Source: Halomonas getboli | GTDB taxonomy: Bacteria; Pseudomonadota; Gammaproteobacteria; Pseudomonadales; Halomonadaceae | DNA: 64,000 nucleotides | Assembly: GCF_023094245.1 (NCBI RefSeq) | Contig: NZ_JALMEW010000003.1 | Location: 248,001 to 312,000 of the forward strand | Direction of reading: 5' to 3' | Shown here: piece after piece, positions 25,695 through 34,187 of the stretch | Position numbering within the stretch: position 1 is the first letter of the stretch | Layout of the letters: the number at the start of each line of letters is the position of its first letter | The notes under the pieces: generated by a model | The model's input: the letters and a program-made list of their open reading frames with translations, nothing else | What the model was told of the DNA's origin: nothing | Databases searched by the model: none | Translations under genes and position numbers: made by a program

Positions 25695-25849
25695 CGGGGA
25701 GCGCCGCGGCGACAGGCCCTGCCACCTGGGTGCTAGGCTGAGGTCCAGATAACGATAAGACATCGCCAGCTCGCGGGGCGCCATCGGGGTAGTCGAGGTA
25801 TCGGCCCCTGATGGCGCTTTTCTTCCATCGGAGACGCGAGAGGATTCAG

Positions 25850-26389
25850 ATGAGCCAAGCATCCGTGATGGACATCAGGCTGGCAGCCGAGCGGGACCTG
25901 CCGAGGATCGTCGAGATCTACAACGCCGCGATCCCCAGCCGGCGCTCGACGGCGGATACCGAGCCGGTGACGGCGGACGCCCGTCGCGAGTGGTTTCACC
26001 GGCACCAGCCGCAGCGGCGCCCCTTGCTGGTCGGCGAGGAGGCAGGCGATGTCGTCTCCTGGATGAGCTTCGAGGACTTCTACGGCCGCCCGGCCTATGG
26101 CCACACGGCCGAGCTCAGCATCTACGTGGCGCCGGATTACCAGGGGAAAACGGTGGGGAAGACGCTGCTGCTGCGAGCGGAATCGCTGGCCCCCAGCCTG
26201 GATATCCACACCCTCGTCGGTTACGTGTTCGCCCACAACACGCCGAGCCTGCGCCTGCTGGCCACCTGTGGTTACCAGGAGTGGGGCCGGCTGCCGGATA
26301 TCGCCCGCATGGACGGCCGCGACTACAGCCTGTGCATCATGGGCAAGCGCCTCGAGAGCGCCCCGGCGCCGCTGGAGGCGCCGGCCTGA
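25850..26389 (+). CDS. GNAT N-acetyltransferase (phosphinothricin/methionine sulfoximine type)
   Basis: The product has 179 residues from the ATG at 25850 (AGAGGA upstream). The order IRLAAERDLPRIVEIYNAAIPSRRSTADTEP, then ELSIYVAPDYQGKTVGKTLL (acetyl-CoA P-loop) and VFAHNTPSLRLLATCGYQEWG is that of the Pat/Bar/YncA-like family. It would acetylate an amino-acid analogue or similar amine with acetyl-CoA. The P-loop has GKTVGK in place of RGxGxG, a mild deviation. Actual substrate unknown. Confidence 0.85.
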   Translation: MSQASVMDIRLAAERDLPRIVEIYNAAIPSRRSTADTEPVTADARREWFHRHQPQRRPLLVGEEAGDVVSWMSFEDFYGRPAYGHTAELSIYVAPDYQGKTVGKTLLLRAESLAPSLDIHTLVGYVFAHNTPSLRLLATCGYQEWGRLPDIARMDGRDYSLCIMGKRLESAPAPLEAPA

Positions 26390-26423
26390 TCCCGGCCAGC
26401 CACGGCGCCCGCCGGCGTCGGCC

Positions 26424-27419
26424 TCAGTCGTACTTGTGCTGCCAGCCCTTCACCGCGATCTGTTCCTTGAGCAGATCCAGCATGTCCACCAGCACCTGCT
26501 CGGTGATCTGTTCGGTGTGCGAGTCGGTGCGCAGCCAGGCGTCGAAGCCGCTCTCCGCGAGCTGTTCCACCAGAGTGGAGAACTCCGCCGACTTCAGCCC
26601 CGCCAGCGCCTCGTCGACCAGCCGGCAGGCGAGGTCGGAGAGCGAGGCCTCGAGCCCGCGGGTCAGCTGGCCGCCCAGCGGCAGTCGCCCGAGGCGGCGG
26701 ACCTCCGGGCTCTCCGCCAGGGTGCGGCCCACCAGCCCGCGCACGTAGCGCAGGGTGTCGTCGCGGTGGTGGGTGTAGGCGTCGCCGGCCATGGCCTCCA
26801 GCCGCTGGCCGATCTCGTGGATCAGCGCCTGCTTGCGCGGCTGCACCACCCGCTCCATCACCGGCGTCGTGAGCCCGTCGCTCGAGCGGATCTCCTGCTG
26901 CACGTTGTCGAGCATGCGGATGGCGATGCGGTCGGTGAGCTCCTCCATCAGGATGTCGTAGTACTTGGCGAACACGCTGTAGACGTACCAGCGGCGCACG
27001 TCGATCAGGCCCATGCGCTGCAGGCGGTGCAGTAGCGAGATCACGCGCAGCACACGCAGCAGCCGGAAGCCGCCCAGCGGGATGCAGCCGAGCACGTCGT
27101 ACCAGTGCACGAAGGGGTAGAAGAACCAGCGGTGGTAGTGGCGCTCGGCGATGGCCACCGCCCAGCCCAGTAGTACGTCGAACAGGAATACCGCCACAAA
27201 CGCCAGGTCGATGGTGAGGAAGTTGGCGTGGATGTGCTGCTCGTAGGCGCCGTGCAGGCCGGGCGCCACGGCCTCGAAGGCGGCGTTCAGCGGCGGCAGC
27301 AGGAACAGGCTGTCGAACAGCAGCAGCGCCAGGTTGGCGATCACCAGCGCGATGATGAACAGGTCCCACACCAGGTGGGCGCGTTCCAGGGCGGGCGAGG
27401 TCGTGCGCGTGGCAGGCAT
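26424..27419 (-). CDS. Ion-transporter-like membrane protein with voltage-sensor-type helix, no pore domain
   Basis: The product has 331 residues. Four hydrophobic segments occupy about residues 14-150: two acidic/His-rich connecting helices and a fourth segment with Arg roughly every third residue (RLLRVLRVISLLHRLQR), the hallmark of an S4 voltage sensor. The remaining 180 residues are soluble and helical (MERVVQPRKQALIHEIGQRLE and on), with no S5-P-loop-S6 pore. It is usually annotated as ion transporter. It may be a voltage-sensing or proton-conducting protein, or a signalling protein; this is inference. Confidence 0.75.
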   Translation of the reverse strand: MPATRTTSPALERAHLVWDLFIIALVIANLALLLFDSLFLLPPLNAAFEAVAPGLHGAYEQHIHANFLTIDLAFVAVFLFDVLLGWAVAIAERHYHRWFFYPFVHWYDVLGCIPLGGFRLLRVLRVISLLHRLQRMGLIDVRRWYVYSVFAKYYDILMEELTDRIAIRMLDNVQQEIRSSDGLTTPVMERVVQPRKQALIHEIGQRLEAMAGDAYTHHRDDTLRYVRGLVGRTLAESPEVRRLGRLPLGGQLTRGLEASLSDLACRLVDEALAGLKSAEFSTLVEQLAESGFDAWLRTDSHTEQITEQVLVDMLDLLKEQIAVKGWQHKYD

Positions 27420-27526
27420 GGCGCCTCCTTGAGCTCGATGCCGAAGGGTCGCCTCTCATCCTAAAGCCTCGATCCATCCTCGACACCCCGGGCGTGTCCA
27501 ACGACGATGGCGCCGCCGCCTTGCCG

Positions 27527-28615
27527 TCAGGCGCCGTCTCGCCACTCCTGAAGCAGCCGGCTCACCAGCTCGCCGGCGGGGAGCTCGCGCGCCAGCGGCG
27601 CGCCCTGTCCGGCCCAGTGGGCCGCGAAGTCATGATCACCGCGCTCGGCCGCCGCCGCGTTGAGCCGCTTGGCCGCATCGTACGCCAGCGGATAGGCGGG
27701 CGGCCTGACCTTGAGCGTTGCCCTGGTCGTCGCATCGGGAGCGGACTCGGCATGGCGCATCAGGCGATTGAGGATGCCGCGCGCCGGGCGCCCGGACAGC
27801 GCCGTGGTCATGCGGGTCGTCTCGGCACGCTCGCTCCTGATGGCCGCGCGATAGCCCTCGTTGGCCGCCGATTCCGGGCACAGCAGGAAGGCCGTCCCCA
27901 GCTGGGCGGCGCAGGCGCCCAGCGCCAGGGCCGAGCGGATGCCCTGGCCGTCCATGATGCCGCCGGCCGCGACGATCGGCAGGTCCATCTCCCTGACCAG
28001 CCGGCGGACGAGCACGGAGGTGCTCAGCCGCTCATCGTCCGCCGCCGGATCGAAGCAGCCGCGGTGCCCGCCCGCCTCATCGCCCTGGGCCACGATGGCG
28101 TCGACGCCCCGCGCCTGGATCCCTCTCGCCTCCTGCAGGCTGGTCGCCGTCGCCAGCGTGTAGATGCCGGCGTCGCGCAGCGCGCGTATCCGTGCCTCGG
28201 GCAGCAAGCCGAAGTGAAAGCTGACCACGGCGGGACGCGTCTCGAGCAGCATCTCGAAGGCCGCCTCGTCCTCCACGAAGCTGCGGTAGATCTCGTCGAG
28301 CCCGGCCGGCGGCTCGCGGCCAAATTCCCGGAACAGCGGCGCCAGGTGAGAAAGCCAGGCCGCCTCCCGGGCCGGGTCGCGCACCGCGGGGGCGTGGCAG
28401 AAGACGTTGACGTTGAACGGGCGGGTTGTCAGCGCCCGGGTGCGCTCGATCATCGCCCGGGCCTTATCGACGCCGCTGGCGCCGATGCCCAGCGAGCCCA
28501 GGCCGCCGGCATTCGACACGGCCGCCGCCAGCTCTGGGGTGGCCACGCCGGCCATGGGCGCCTGGATGAGGGGCTGGATGCCCAGCCGGTCGGTCAGGGG
28601 ATTCGACGATGTCAT
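27527..28615 (-). CDS. NAD(P)H-dependent flavin oxidoreductase / nitronate monooxygenase
   Basis: The product has 362 residues, a TIM-barrel FMN enzyme. Blocks are [26 protein letters not shown] at the N-terminus, [19 protein letters not shown] (with the catalytic-region His) and [30 protein letters not shown] for phosphate binding. These match class-I nitronate monooxygenases, which oxidise toxic propionate 3-nitronate, and related enoyl-ACP reductase FabK-like enzymes. It is divergent from a LysR gene with a clear palindrome between them, so that LysR protein is the likely regulator. Confidence 0.9.
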   Translation of the reverse strand: MTSSNPLTDRLGIQPLIQAPMAGVATPELAAAVSNAGGLGSLGIGASGVDKARAMIERTRALTTRPFNVNVFCHAPAVRDPAREAAWLSHLAPLFREFGREPPAGLDEIYRSFVEDEAAFEMLLETRPAVVSFHFGLLPEARIRALRDAGIYTLATATSLQEARGIQARGVDAIVAQGDEAGGHRGCFDPAADDERLSTSVLVRRLVREMDLPIVAAGGIMDGQGIRSALALGACAAQLGTAFLLCPESAANEGYRAAIRSERAETTRMTTALSGRPARGILNRLMRHAESAPDATTRATLKVRPPAYPLAYDAAKRLNAAAAERGDHDFAAHWAGQGAPLARELPAGELVSRLLQEWRDGA

Positions 28616-28657
28616 GGGAACGGCCTCCAGGAGCGGGGAAACGATGGCTTTCTTTTG

Positions 28658-28672
28658 TTCTCATTTTGAGAA
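28658..28672. promoter_or_regulatory. LysR-type operator between nitronate monooxygenase and lysR
   Basis: TTCTCA-TTT-TGAGAA is a perfect inverted repeat that contains a T-N11-A core, the LysR-family recognition form. It lies in the 92-bp divergent promoter region, 35 bp from the lysR start. Confidence 0.7.
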
Positions 28673-28707
28673 TAAAATAGATTAATGGATTTCAAAAGGC
28701 GAATAAT

Positions 28708-29577
28708 ATGGATCTGGAAACCCTGAGAATCTTCGAGGCCGTCGCCGCCGAGCTGAGCATGACGCGCGCCGCCGCGCGGCTCGGGCGCGCGCCCTCAAAC
28801 GTCACCACGCGCATCCAGCAGCTGGAGGCGGAGCTGGACGCGGAGCTGTTCGTTCGCCTCGGCAAGCGCATCACGCTGTCGACGGCGGGGCAGCGCTTCC
28901 TGGCCTACGCGCAGCGCCTGCTGGCGCTGGAGGACGAGGCGCGGCAGGCCGTGGGCGGCGGCGATGGCGGCAGCCTGCGCATCGGCAGCATGGAGAGCAC
29001 GGCGGCCAGCCGGCTGCCGGCGCCGCTGGCGGCCTTCAACCGCGCCCATCCGGCGACCCGGCTCGAGGTCAGCACCGGCCCCTCGGGGCCGCTGGTGGAT
29101 GGGGTGCGCGACGGGCGGCTGGACTGCGCCTTCGTGGCCCTGCCCGCCGAGCTCGAGAACGATAAAGCCCTGGCCGAGATGGGGCTGCAGAGCGCCCCGG
29201 TGTGGGAGGAATCGCTGCTGCTGCTGCTGCCGCCCGTCGATGCCAAGGCCACCGCGCCGGCGGAGCTGCGCACCCGCACCCTGGCGGCCTTCCAGCCGGG
29301 CTGCACCTACCGCGCCATGGCGGAGCAGCGGCTCGGCATCGTCGCCGGGAGCGAGTGGCGCGTTCAGGAGCTCGGCTCCTACCACGCCATGGTGGCGGCC
29401 GTTTCGGCGGGCGCCTGCGTTACCCTGCTGCCGCGCAGCGTGCTGGCACTGTGCCGCGTGCCGGACGACCTGGCCACGCTGGAGATGGGCAGCGTCAGCA
29501 CGCGCCTGCTGTGGCGCCGCGGCTACGAGACGCCCGCGTTCCAGGCGTTCGCGGGGGAGTTCCTGGCAGGCGCATGA
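28708..29577 (+). CDS. LysR family transcriptional regulator
   Basis: The product has 289 residues. The N-terminal winged helix is MDLETLRIFEAVAAELSMTRAAARLGRAPSNVTTRIQQLE (in parts), and the C-terminal two-lobe substrate-binding domain begins near SLRIGSMESTAASRLP. It belongs to the PtrR/ArgP-like short-lobe group. It is transcribed divergently from the nitronate monooxygenase gene and probably activates it from the palindrome between the two. The inducer is unknown. Confidence 0.9.
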   Translation: MDLETLRIFEAVAAELSMTRAAARLGRAPSNVTTRIQQLEAELDAELFVRLGKRITLSTAGQRFLAYAQRLLALEDEARQAVGGGDGGSLRIGSMESTAASRLPAPLAAFNRAHPATRLEVSTGPSGPLVDGVRDGRLDCAFVALPAELENDKALAEMGLQSAPVWEESLLLLLPPVDAKATAPAELRTRTLAAFQPGCTYRAMAEQRLGIVAGSEWRVQELGSYHAMVAAVSAGACVTLLPRSVLALCRVPDDLATLEMGSVSTRLLWRRGYETPAFQAFAGEFLAGA

Positions 29578-29587
29578 CGCCCTGGGC

Positions 29588-29610
29588 AATAGGGAAATAG
29601 GGAATAGGGG
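29588..29610. repeat. Short tandem AATAGGGA repeat
   Basis: Two AATAGGGA units followed by ATAGGGG stand just before the GNAT gene at 29619. Similar AATAGGG arrays occur as intergenic repeats in gammaproteobacteria; role unknown. Confidence 0.5.
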
Positions 29611-29618
29611 AGTGTTCG

Positions 29619-30062
29619 ATGAACGTCGAGAGTGTGGAAAAGGAAGACTATCGTGAACTGCTGGAGGTCTGGGAGGCCTCGGTCAGGGCAACGCACGATT
29701 TCCTGCGTGAAGACGACCTGCTGGAGCTGAAGCCGCTCATCTACGAGCAGTATTTCGGTGCGGTCGATCTCACGTGCGTCAAAGGCGTGAGCGGTGACAT
29801 CCTGGGCTTCTGTGGCGTGCTCGACGGCAAGATCGAGATGCTGTTCATTGCGCCGCGGGCGCGCGGAGTCGGCATCGGCTCGTTGCTGCTGGATGACGCG
29901 GTGGCCGCCCAGGACGCCACCCGGGTGGACGTCAACGAACAGAACCCACAGGCGCAGGGCTTCTACCGGCACAAGGGGTTTTCCGTCACCGACCGCTCAG
30001 CGCTCGACGGCTTGGGAAAGCCCTATCCTCTGCTGCACATGGCGCTGGTGCGCACGCCGTGA
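29619..30062 (+). CDS. GNAT acetyltransferase (YjaB-like)
   Basis: The product has 147 residues. The order YRELLEVWEASVRATHDFLREDDL, IEMLFIAPRARGVGIGSLLLDDAV (acetyl-CoA loop, RGVGIG) and VDVNEQNPQAQGFYRHKGF is typical of YjaB and similar small GNAT enzymes. It would transfer an acetyl group from acetyl-CoA to an amine. Substrate unknown. It converges on mtnN. Confidence 0.87.
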   Translation: MNVESVEKEDYRELLEVWEASVRATHDFLREDDLLELKPLIYEQYFGAVDLTCVKGVSGDILGFCGVLDGKIEMLFIAPRARGVGIGSLLLDDAVAAQDATRVDVNEQNPQAQGFYRHKGFSVTDRSALDGLGKPYPLLHMALVRTP

Positions 30063-30094
30063 CGCGCCGCGCCCATGGCCTCGTCGGTGGCGCT

Positions 30095-30760
30095 TCAGCG
30101 CGGCAATAAGCCCTCGCCGAGCGCCTCGCCCAGCCGGTCCACGGCGGCGGCCAGCTTCTCGTCGATGACGTGGAGATACTCCGTCCAGTCGTCGACATGG
30201 TTGAGCTCCGCCTTGCCGTCCGAGATGCCGCGCAGCACCACCAGCGGCACGTCGAAGCGGGTGCAGGCGCGCAGGCAGGCGTAGCTCTCCATGTCCACCA
30301 TGTCGGCGGCGATAGAATCGTAGGCCGCGCCCGAGACGATATTGGCACCGGTCGAGAGCGACGCCTCGGGAATTCCGGGAATGCGCAGCGGCAGCGGGAG
30401 AATCGCCGGCAGGTCGAGGAAGGGCGTGACGCCTTTCTGGAAGCCGAGCGGCGAGGCGTCCATGTCGCGGTAGGCCACCGAGGTCGCCTGATAGACCCCG
30501 GTCTGCTCGAGTTCCCGGCTGCCCGCCGAGCCCAGCGACACCACCAGGTCCGGCCGTTGCCCGCGCGCTGCAAGCTCCGCCAGCGCCGCGGTGAGCTCCA
30601 CTGCCGCCTCCACCGGCCCCACGCCGGTCATGAAGGGCGTGAAACGCTCCCGCAGATGCGGCCCGTATTCCGCGTCCGCCGCCATCACGAACAGCACGGA
30701 GCGGCCGCCCAGCGTCGTCAGCGGCGCCGGCGGCGCCGGCGCGCGTGGTGTCTGGTGCAT
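30095..30760 (-). CDS. mtnN: 5'-methylthioadenosine/S-adenosylhomocysteine nucleosidase-like
   Basis: The product has 221 residues from the ATG at 30760, with GGGAG upstream. Catalytic features are Glu in VMAADAEYG, the VDMESYA block that holds the ribose, and the general-acid Asp in LRGISDGKAEL. It cleaves methylthioadenosine and S-adenosylhomocysteine to adenine and the thioribose sugars, feeding methionine salvage and clearing inhibitors of methyltransferases. The Ala/Pro-rich N-terminal extension is atypical. Assignment as MTAN rather than another nucleoside phosphorylase-fold enzyme is fairly secure. Confidence 0.82.
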   Translation of the reverse strand: MHQTPRAPAPPAPLTTLGGRSVLFVMAADAEYGPHLRERFTPFMTGVGPVEAAVELTAALAELAARGQRPDLVVSLGSAGSRELEQTGVYQATSVAYRDMDASPLGFQKGVTPFLDLPAILPLPLRIPGIPEASLSTGANIVSGAAYDSIAADMVDMESYACLRACTRFDVPLVVLRGISDGKAELNHVDDWTEYLHVIDEKLAAAVDRLGEALGEGLLPR

Positions 30761-30895
30761 CCCCAAATCTCCCGCAGCTGATAAAGACCTCCATCTTGGC
30801 GGGGAAGGCGCGTTGGCGCCAAGCGGGCGAGGGCTTGAGGGAGGCGAGTGGGCCGTTCCTGCAAGATCGATCTAGATCAAAAGCCGAAGTGAAAT

Positions 30896-30913
30896 TGTCA
30901 CCAAGCGGTGACA
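30896..30913. promoter_or_regulatory. Perfect inverted repeat in the DUF427 promoter
   Basis: TGTCACC-AAGC-GGTGACA lies 50-70 bp upstream of the DUF427 start and overlaps a TTGTCA -35-like hexamer. A TAGGCT -10-like hexamer follows. It is probably an operator for an unidentified dimeric regulator. Confidence 0.5.
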
Positions 30914-30966
30914 TTCTTGATCCCTCGTTCTAGGCTGAGTGATCAGCCAACCAGCAAGGGACTGCC

Positions 30967-31311
30967 ATGGCCGATCACTCCACCGAATCCCGCATCACTT
31001 TGCATCCGCATTCCCGGCGCGTGCGCATCCTTGATGGCGACACCCTGATCGCCGATACCCGCAACTCCATCGAGCTGTGCGAGAAAGGCTATCCACACCG
31101 TCACTACATCCCGAAAGAGGATGTGGATATGGCGAAGCTTTCGATTTCCTCCACCGTCACCCACTGCCCCTTCAAGGGCGATAGCACTTATTACTCCCTG
31201 CCCGATATCGCCGATGTGGCCTGGAGCTATGAACGGCCGATTGACGATATGCAGGCGATAGCCGGGCGGTTGGCTTTTGATGCCAAGAAGGTTACGGAGC
31301 TTGTAGCATGA
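30967..31311 (+). CDS. DUF427 family protein
   Basis: The product has 114 residues. The beta-rich DUF427 signature is present: RVRILDGDTLIADTRNSIELCEKGYPHRHYIPKEDVDM and the end block HCPFKGDSTYYSL. Members are single-domain cytoplasmic proteins of unknown function. It is the last gene with normal high GC before the AT-rich island starts. Confidence 0.88.
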   Translation: MADHSTESRITLHPHSRRVRILDGDTLIADTRNSIELCEKGYPHRHYIPKEDVDMAKLSISSTVTHCPFKGDSTYYSLPDIADVAWSYERPIDDMQAIAGRLAFDAKKVTELVA

Positions 31312-31489
31312 CGTCTGCTATTTTCCCAAAGGGACGATTGAAAACCAAACCTGCTTTTTTTATGTTAATTTATTCTTGCAAAGTGCCATAAATCTAACGA
31401 TAAAATAATCGTTTGGCATGTAATGTGATGTTGGTTTTTAAATGTTTTGAAAGGTATCCAGTTGGTCAAGTGAAAGGTGAAGTAAAGAA

Positions 31490-31996
31490 ATGACGACGGA
31501 GCAATTTTGGTTAAACTTTTTGTGCAGTGTTCTAGCTACTGTTATTGGTGGCGGTATTCTCACGTTCCTCTTTTTTTGGCTAAGAGAGATGGTGTTCCCT
31601 CTTCCTAACGTAACAGGGCGCTGGTACTTTGAAATACATACGGTGAATTCTGCGTACAACCCCTATAAGGGGATGGTTTTGCGATACGTAGCTATGCTCT
31701 GGCGCGAAGGTAATCGCATAGAAGGAACAGTTGAGAAGGTATACGAGAATTCTTCAACGGGAGAAAGGGAGTACGAAGGTGAAAATAGAACTAGAGGGTT
31801 GGTGGTAGGCTATATTGAGAAAAAGTTTTTCTCCAAAGATCGAATTGTGTTACATGTCGTTGAAAACGGACATGGGAGAGAGTCAACTAATTTTTATGAG
31901 CTTAAGTTTAGTTCAAAGGAAGGGATGACTGGTTGCTTTAATTCTATGGTCGCCAAACAAGATGGTAGTGTTAAATGGCAAAGGGGTGAGTTTTGA
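31490..31996 (+). CDS. One-TM protein with beta-barrel-like C-terminal domain (candidate defence effector)
   Basis: The product has 168 residues. One N-terminal membrane helix (about residues 8-32) is followed by a beta-strand-rich domain with alternating hydrophobic strands: VTGRWYFEIHTVNS, PYKGMVLRYVAMLWREGNRIEGTVEKVYE, GYIEKKFFSKDRIVLHVVEN and FYELKFSSKEGMTGCFN. The pattern of a Gly-Trp start, successive hairpins and a GCF turn resembles lipocalin-like barrels and the TM-beta-barrel effector type seen in CBASS Cap15, but no CD-NTase gene is adjacent. It overlaps the GT51 gene by 4 bp. No family assigned with confidence. Confidence 0.65.
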   Translation: MTTEQFWLNFLCSVLATVIGGGILTFLFFWLREMVFPLPNVTGRWYFEIHTVNSAYNPYKGMVLRYVAMLWREGNRIEGTVEKVYENSSTGEREYEGENRTRGLVVGYIEKKFFSKDRIVLHVVENGHGRESTNFYELKFSSKEGMTGCFNSMVAKQDGSVKWQRGEF

Positions 31997-32646
31997 AGTT
32001 TTTTCTTTGGGCTCTATCTCTCCCGCTTCTGTGTGCTTCCCTGTTTCTAGAGGTTTTTATTACAAAGAGAATGCGCGAGGACCTAGAATGCTGCTTGGCT
32101 GTATTGGAAAGCAGCGAAAGAATTCCCAGCTCGTTTATTAAAGCACTCGTCATTGCCGAAGACCACCGAAGCGAATTTCATCCTGGTGTTGATCCGATAG
32201 CTATAATTAGGATGCTTTTGGCTAGAGTGAAAAAGAATCAGCCACGGGGTGGTGCAAGCACAATAGAACAGCAGTATGTCAGAGTGGTTACAAGCCGATA
32301 TGAGCAGACTGTATCTCGAAAGTTTAGAGAGCAAATGCTAGCAATCATGATTTCTCGCCGGGCCAGCAAAGCATCAATTGCTTCCGCTTACCTAGCAATT
32401 GCATTTTATGGAACTGGATTTGTAGGCATTAGCGGGTTAAGAGATTGTTTTGGTGAGGATCTAGAAAGTGCAACATTTTATCAAGCATTACAGATGGTGG
32501 TCTATCTTAAATACCCGCGGCCTCGTAACCCTAATGAAAAATGGGATAATAAAATTTCGACGCGGTTGAGGGTGATTTCGAGTCGGCTCGAAAGTGGTTG
32601 TTACAACTCCTTAAGGCCAGATTTAGTCTCATTGCGCGACGTATAG
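31993..32646 (+). CDS. Monofunctional GT51 peptidoglycan transglycosylase-like protein
   Basis: The product has 217 residues from a TTG at 31993 that overlaps the upstream TGA (TTGA), with AAAGGGG as ribosome-binding site. One N-terminal membrane helix is followed by a GT51 domain. All motifs are recognisable: IAEDHRSEFHPGVDP (catalytic Glu), RGGASTIEQQYVR, RKFREQ (second Glu) and YLAIAFYGTGFVGI. There is no transpeptidase domain. Household MtgA is longer and lies in GC-rich core genome; this one is AT-rich and coupled to a TM-beta gene. It would polymerise or bind lipid II at the inner membrane (inferred). Confidence 0.8.
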   Translation: MKFFLWALSLPLLCASLFLEVFITKRMREDLECCLAVLESSERIPSSFIKALVIAEDHRSEFHPGVDPIAIIRMLLARVKKNQPRGGASTIEQQYVRVVTSRYEQTVSRKFREQMLAIMISRRASKASIASAYLAIAFYGTGFVGISGLRDCFGEDLESATFYQALQMVVYLKYPRPRNPNEKWDNKISTRLRVISSRLESGCYNSLRPDLVSLRDV

Positions 32647-33044
32647 TTGCACAAATTTTCATTATTGCTTTATAGGTGGTCTTCACGTGATGACGATTGG
32701 GTATAGCAGAGTTAATAATAAAGCCCTATTTGTTTTTCAGTTGTTGAAGTTGTAATGCAATGGTTATAATTAGAAGGGGAGAAAAGGGTGGCTCAATCCA
32801 TGCTTGGTGTGTGTTGGGTCATGCTATCGGTCGCAGGCGGATAAAAGTCGGTATTTTTCAGGTAGTACGTTAATTCCCCCTGTTGTGGTTGGAAAAATTG
32901 TTGGGACTGTGACAATGAGGCATGATTAATTGTTCTATAATGCAGAGATTTAAAAATCTGCTGGAGGCGAGGTGTGCAACGTTGAGTGCGCGTGCATTGC
33001 AATCGATATAAGAGCGCGCAATATTGAATGTATTAGGTACCAAA
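32647..33044. other. AT-rich intergenic region with a promoter
   Basis: No gene is visible in these 398 bp. A perfect TATAAT -10 hexamer lies at 32936-32941, preceded at suboptimal spacing by TGTGACA, and probably drives the HNH gene. A short AT hairpin (AGATTTAAAAATCT) follows it. Confidence 0.45.
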
Positions 33045-33749
33045 ATGGCCCGTGATAACTTCAGTCAGTCTATAAAGGATGTGTTGGCAAAGCGCGTCGC
33101 ACATAAATGTTCGAACCCTTCGTGCGGTAACATAACTACCGGTCCACATGCCGACTCTTCTAGATCGATTAACCTTGGAGTTGCCTGTCATATTACCGCC
33201 GCCTCTACCGGTGGCCCTAGATTTGACTCAATGATATCTACTGCTGAGCGAGTAAGCGTGGAAAATGGCATTTGGTTATGTCAAAGTTGTGCGAAGCTAA
33301 TAGATAATGACGAGAGTCGTTATCCAGTAGCTCTGCTTAGACAATGGAAAGTCGAAGCCGAGGCTGGCGCTCTTCGTGCCATGAGTGGAAGCTCTTTAAA
33401 TGACTATTTCCCCCAGCCTCCTGCAGCTAAACATGCCCCAATACCAAAAATTGCCGGGCTGTCTTATGAAACAGCAAGACTGTCGCTAATAGATGCCGGT
33501 TGGCAACCGATTGGTTATTCGATGGCCCACGGTTCAGATCCAGATCTGCAAGTTGGCAACGGTTTGTATTTTTGGCAGAAAGGCTATTATGAAATTATCG
33601 ATTGCTGTCCGACTGGATTATCTCATTGTAGGTTCGGGTATCGTGATGCTTACGGGAATAAGTTAATAATAATTACATCGGGTGAGGTCTTGCCGCAAGT
33701 GGGTTCGACTGCTCGCGTTAGTAGGTGGAGTTTTGAAAATGATATTTAA
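33045..33749 (+). CDS. HNH-like (treble-clef) protein with additional C-terminal domain
   Basis: The product has 234 residues from the ATG at 33045; a TTG at 33024 is an alternative. The N-terminal half has a Cys4/HNH arrangement: HKCSNPSCGN, then LGVACHITAASTGGPRFD and ENGIWLCQSCAKLIDNDESRYP, then RQWKVEAE. This domain is common in defence-island proteins as a nuclease or zinc-binding module; the last ligand of the usual CxxCH is Ala. The C-terminal half (ARLSLIDAGWQPI, YYEIIDCCPTGLSHCRFGYRDAYGNKLIIITSGE) resembles a small secreted-protein domain. AT-rich. Target unknown. Confidence 0.7.
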   Translation: MARDNFSQSIKDVLAKRVAHKCSNPSCGNITTGPHADSSRSINLGVACHITAASTGGPRFDSMISTAERVSVENGIWLCQSCAKLIDNDESRYPVALLRQWKVEAEAGALRAMSGSSLNDYFPQPPAAKHAPIPKIAGLSYETARLSLIDAGWQPIGYSMAHGSDPDLQVGNGLYFWQKGYYEIIDCCPTGLSHCRFGYRDAYGNKLIIITSGEVLPQVGSTARVSRWSFENDI

Positions 33750-33913
33750 CGAGTTGCAGCAGATGACCTCCCAAAAGACTGCCGCGATTTGGGTTGTCTC
33801 TACGGCCTTTTGGCGTTTGATGGCAATTGACCTTCGAATTTAAATCAGTATGTGCTCGAGGTCTGCTCATGAACGAAAACGGCACTCACTCATTGTTTGG
33901 ATAAGGGAGCCAA

Positions 33914-34187
33914 TCAACACTCCAGCCAAGTCATCCGCATCACCCTTCTCTGAGCCGCGTCCATTAGTTGACCGTGGCCGGTTTCAACCAGCGTCAGCCA
34001 GGGGCGGGCGCGGGTGATGCCGGTGTACACCAGCTCCCGGGTGAGGATGGGGTTCGGCGCGTCGGGCAGCACTAGAGCGGCGTGGGTGAACTCCTAGTCC
34101 TGAGACTTGTGTATCGTCATCGCGAATACTGACTCCACGGTCTGCAGGCGCGAGGGCAGCACCCGCATGATGCGGGCGGTGTTGTCG
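33914..34187 (-). pseudogene. recD: Truncated, decayed duplicate of the recD 3' end
   Basis: About 274 bp align with the last 277 bp of intact recD (34745-35021) with only scattered substitutions. Relative to recD the Ser codon in KSQGSEFTH has become TAG (giving KSQD-stop-EFTH), and the last residues differ (MTWLEC then TGA at 33914-33916). Homology stops abruptly at about 34187, so no promoter or start is present. The GC content is high although the flanks are AT-rich. It is a non-functional remnant that marks a recombination event. Confidence 0.9.

Noticed and set aside
31490..32646. Calling the TM-beta/GT51 pair a CBASS or Pycsar system
   Set aside because: No nucleotide cyclase, Cap2/Cap3 or other CBASS partner lies in the island; the resemblance to Cap15 is architectural only.
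32647..33044. Retron-type ncRNA upstream of the HNH gene
   Set aside because: No reverse transcriptase in the island and no long inverted-repeat stem; only short AT hairpins.
33914..34187. A second functional RecD-like gene
   Set aside because: Only the last quarter-kilobase is present, with an internal TAG and no start.
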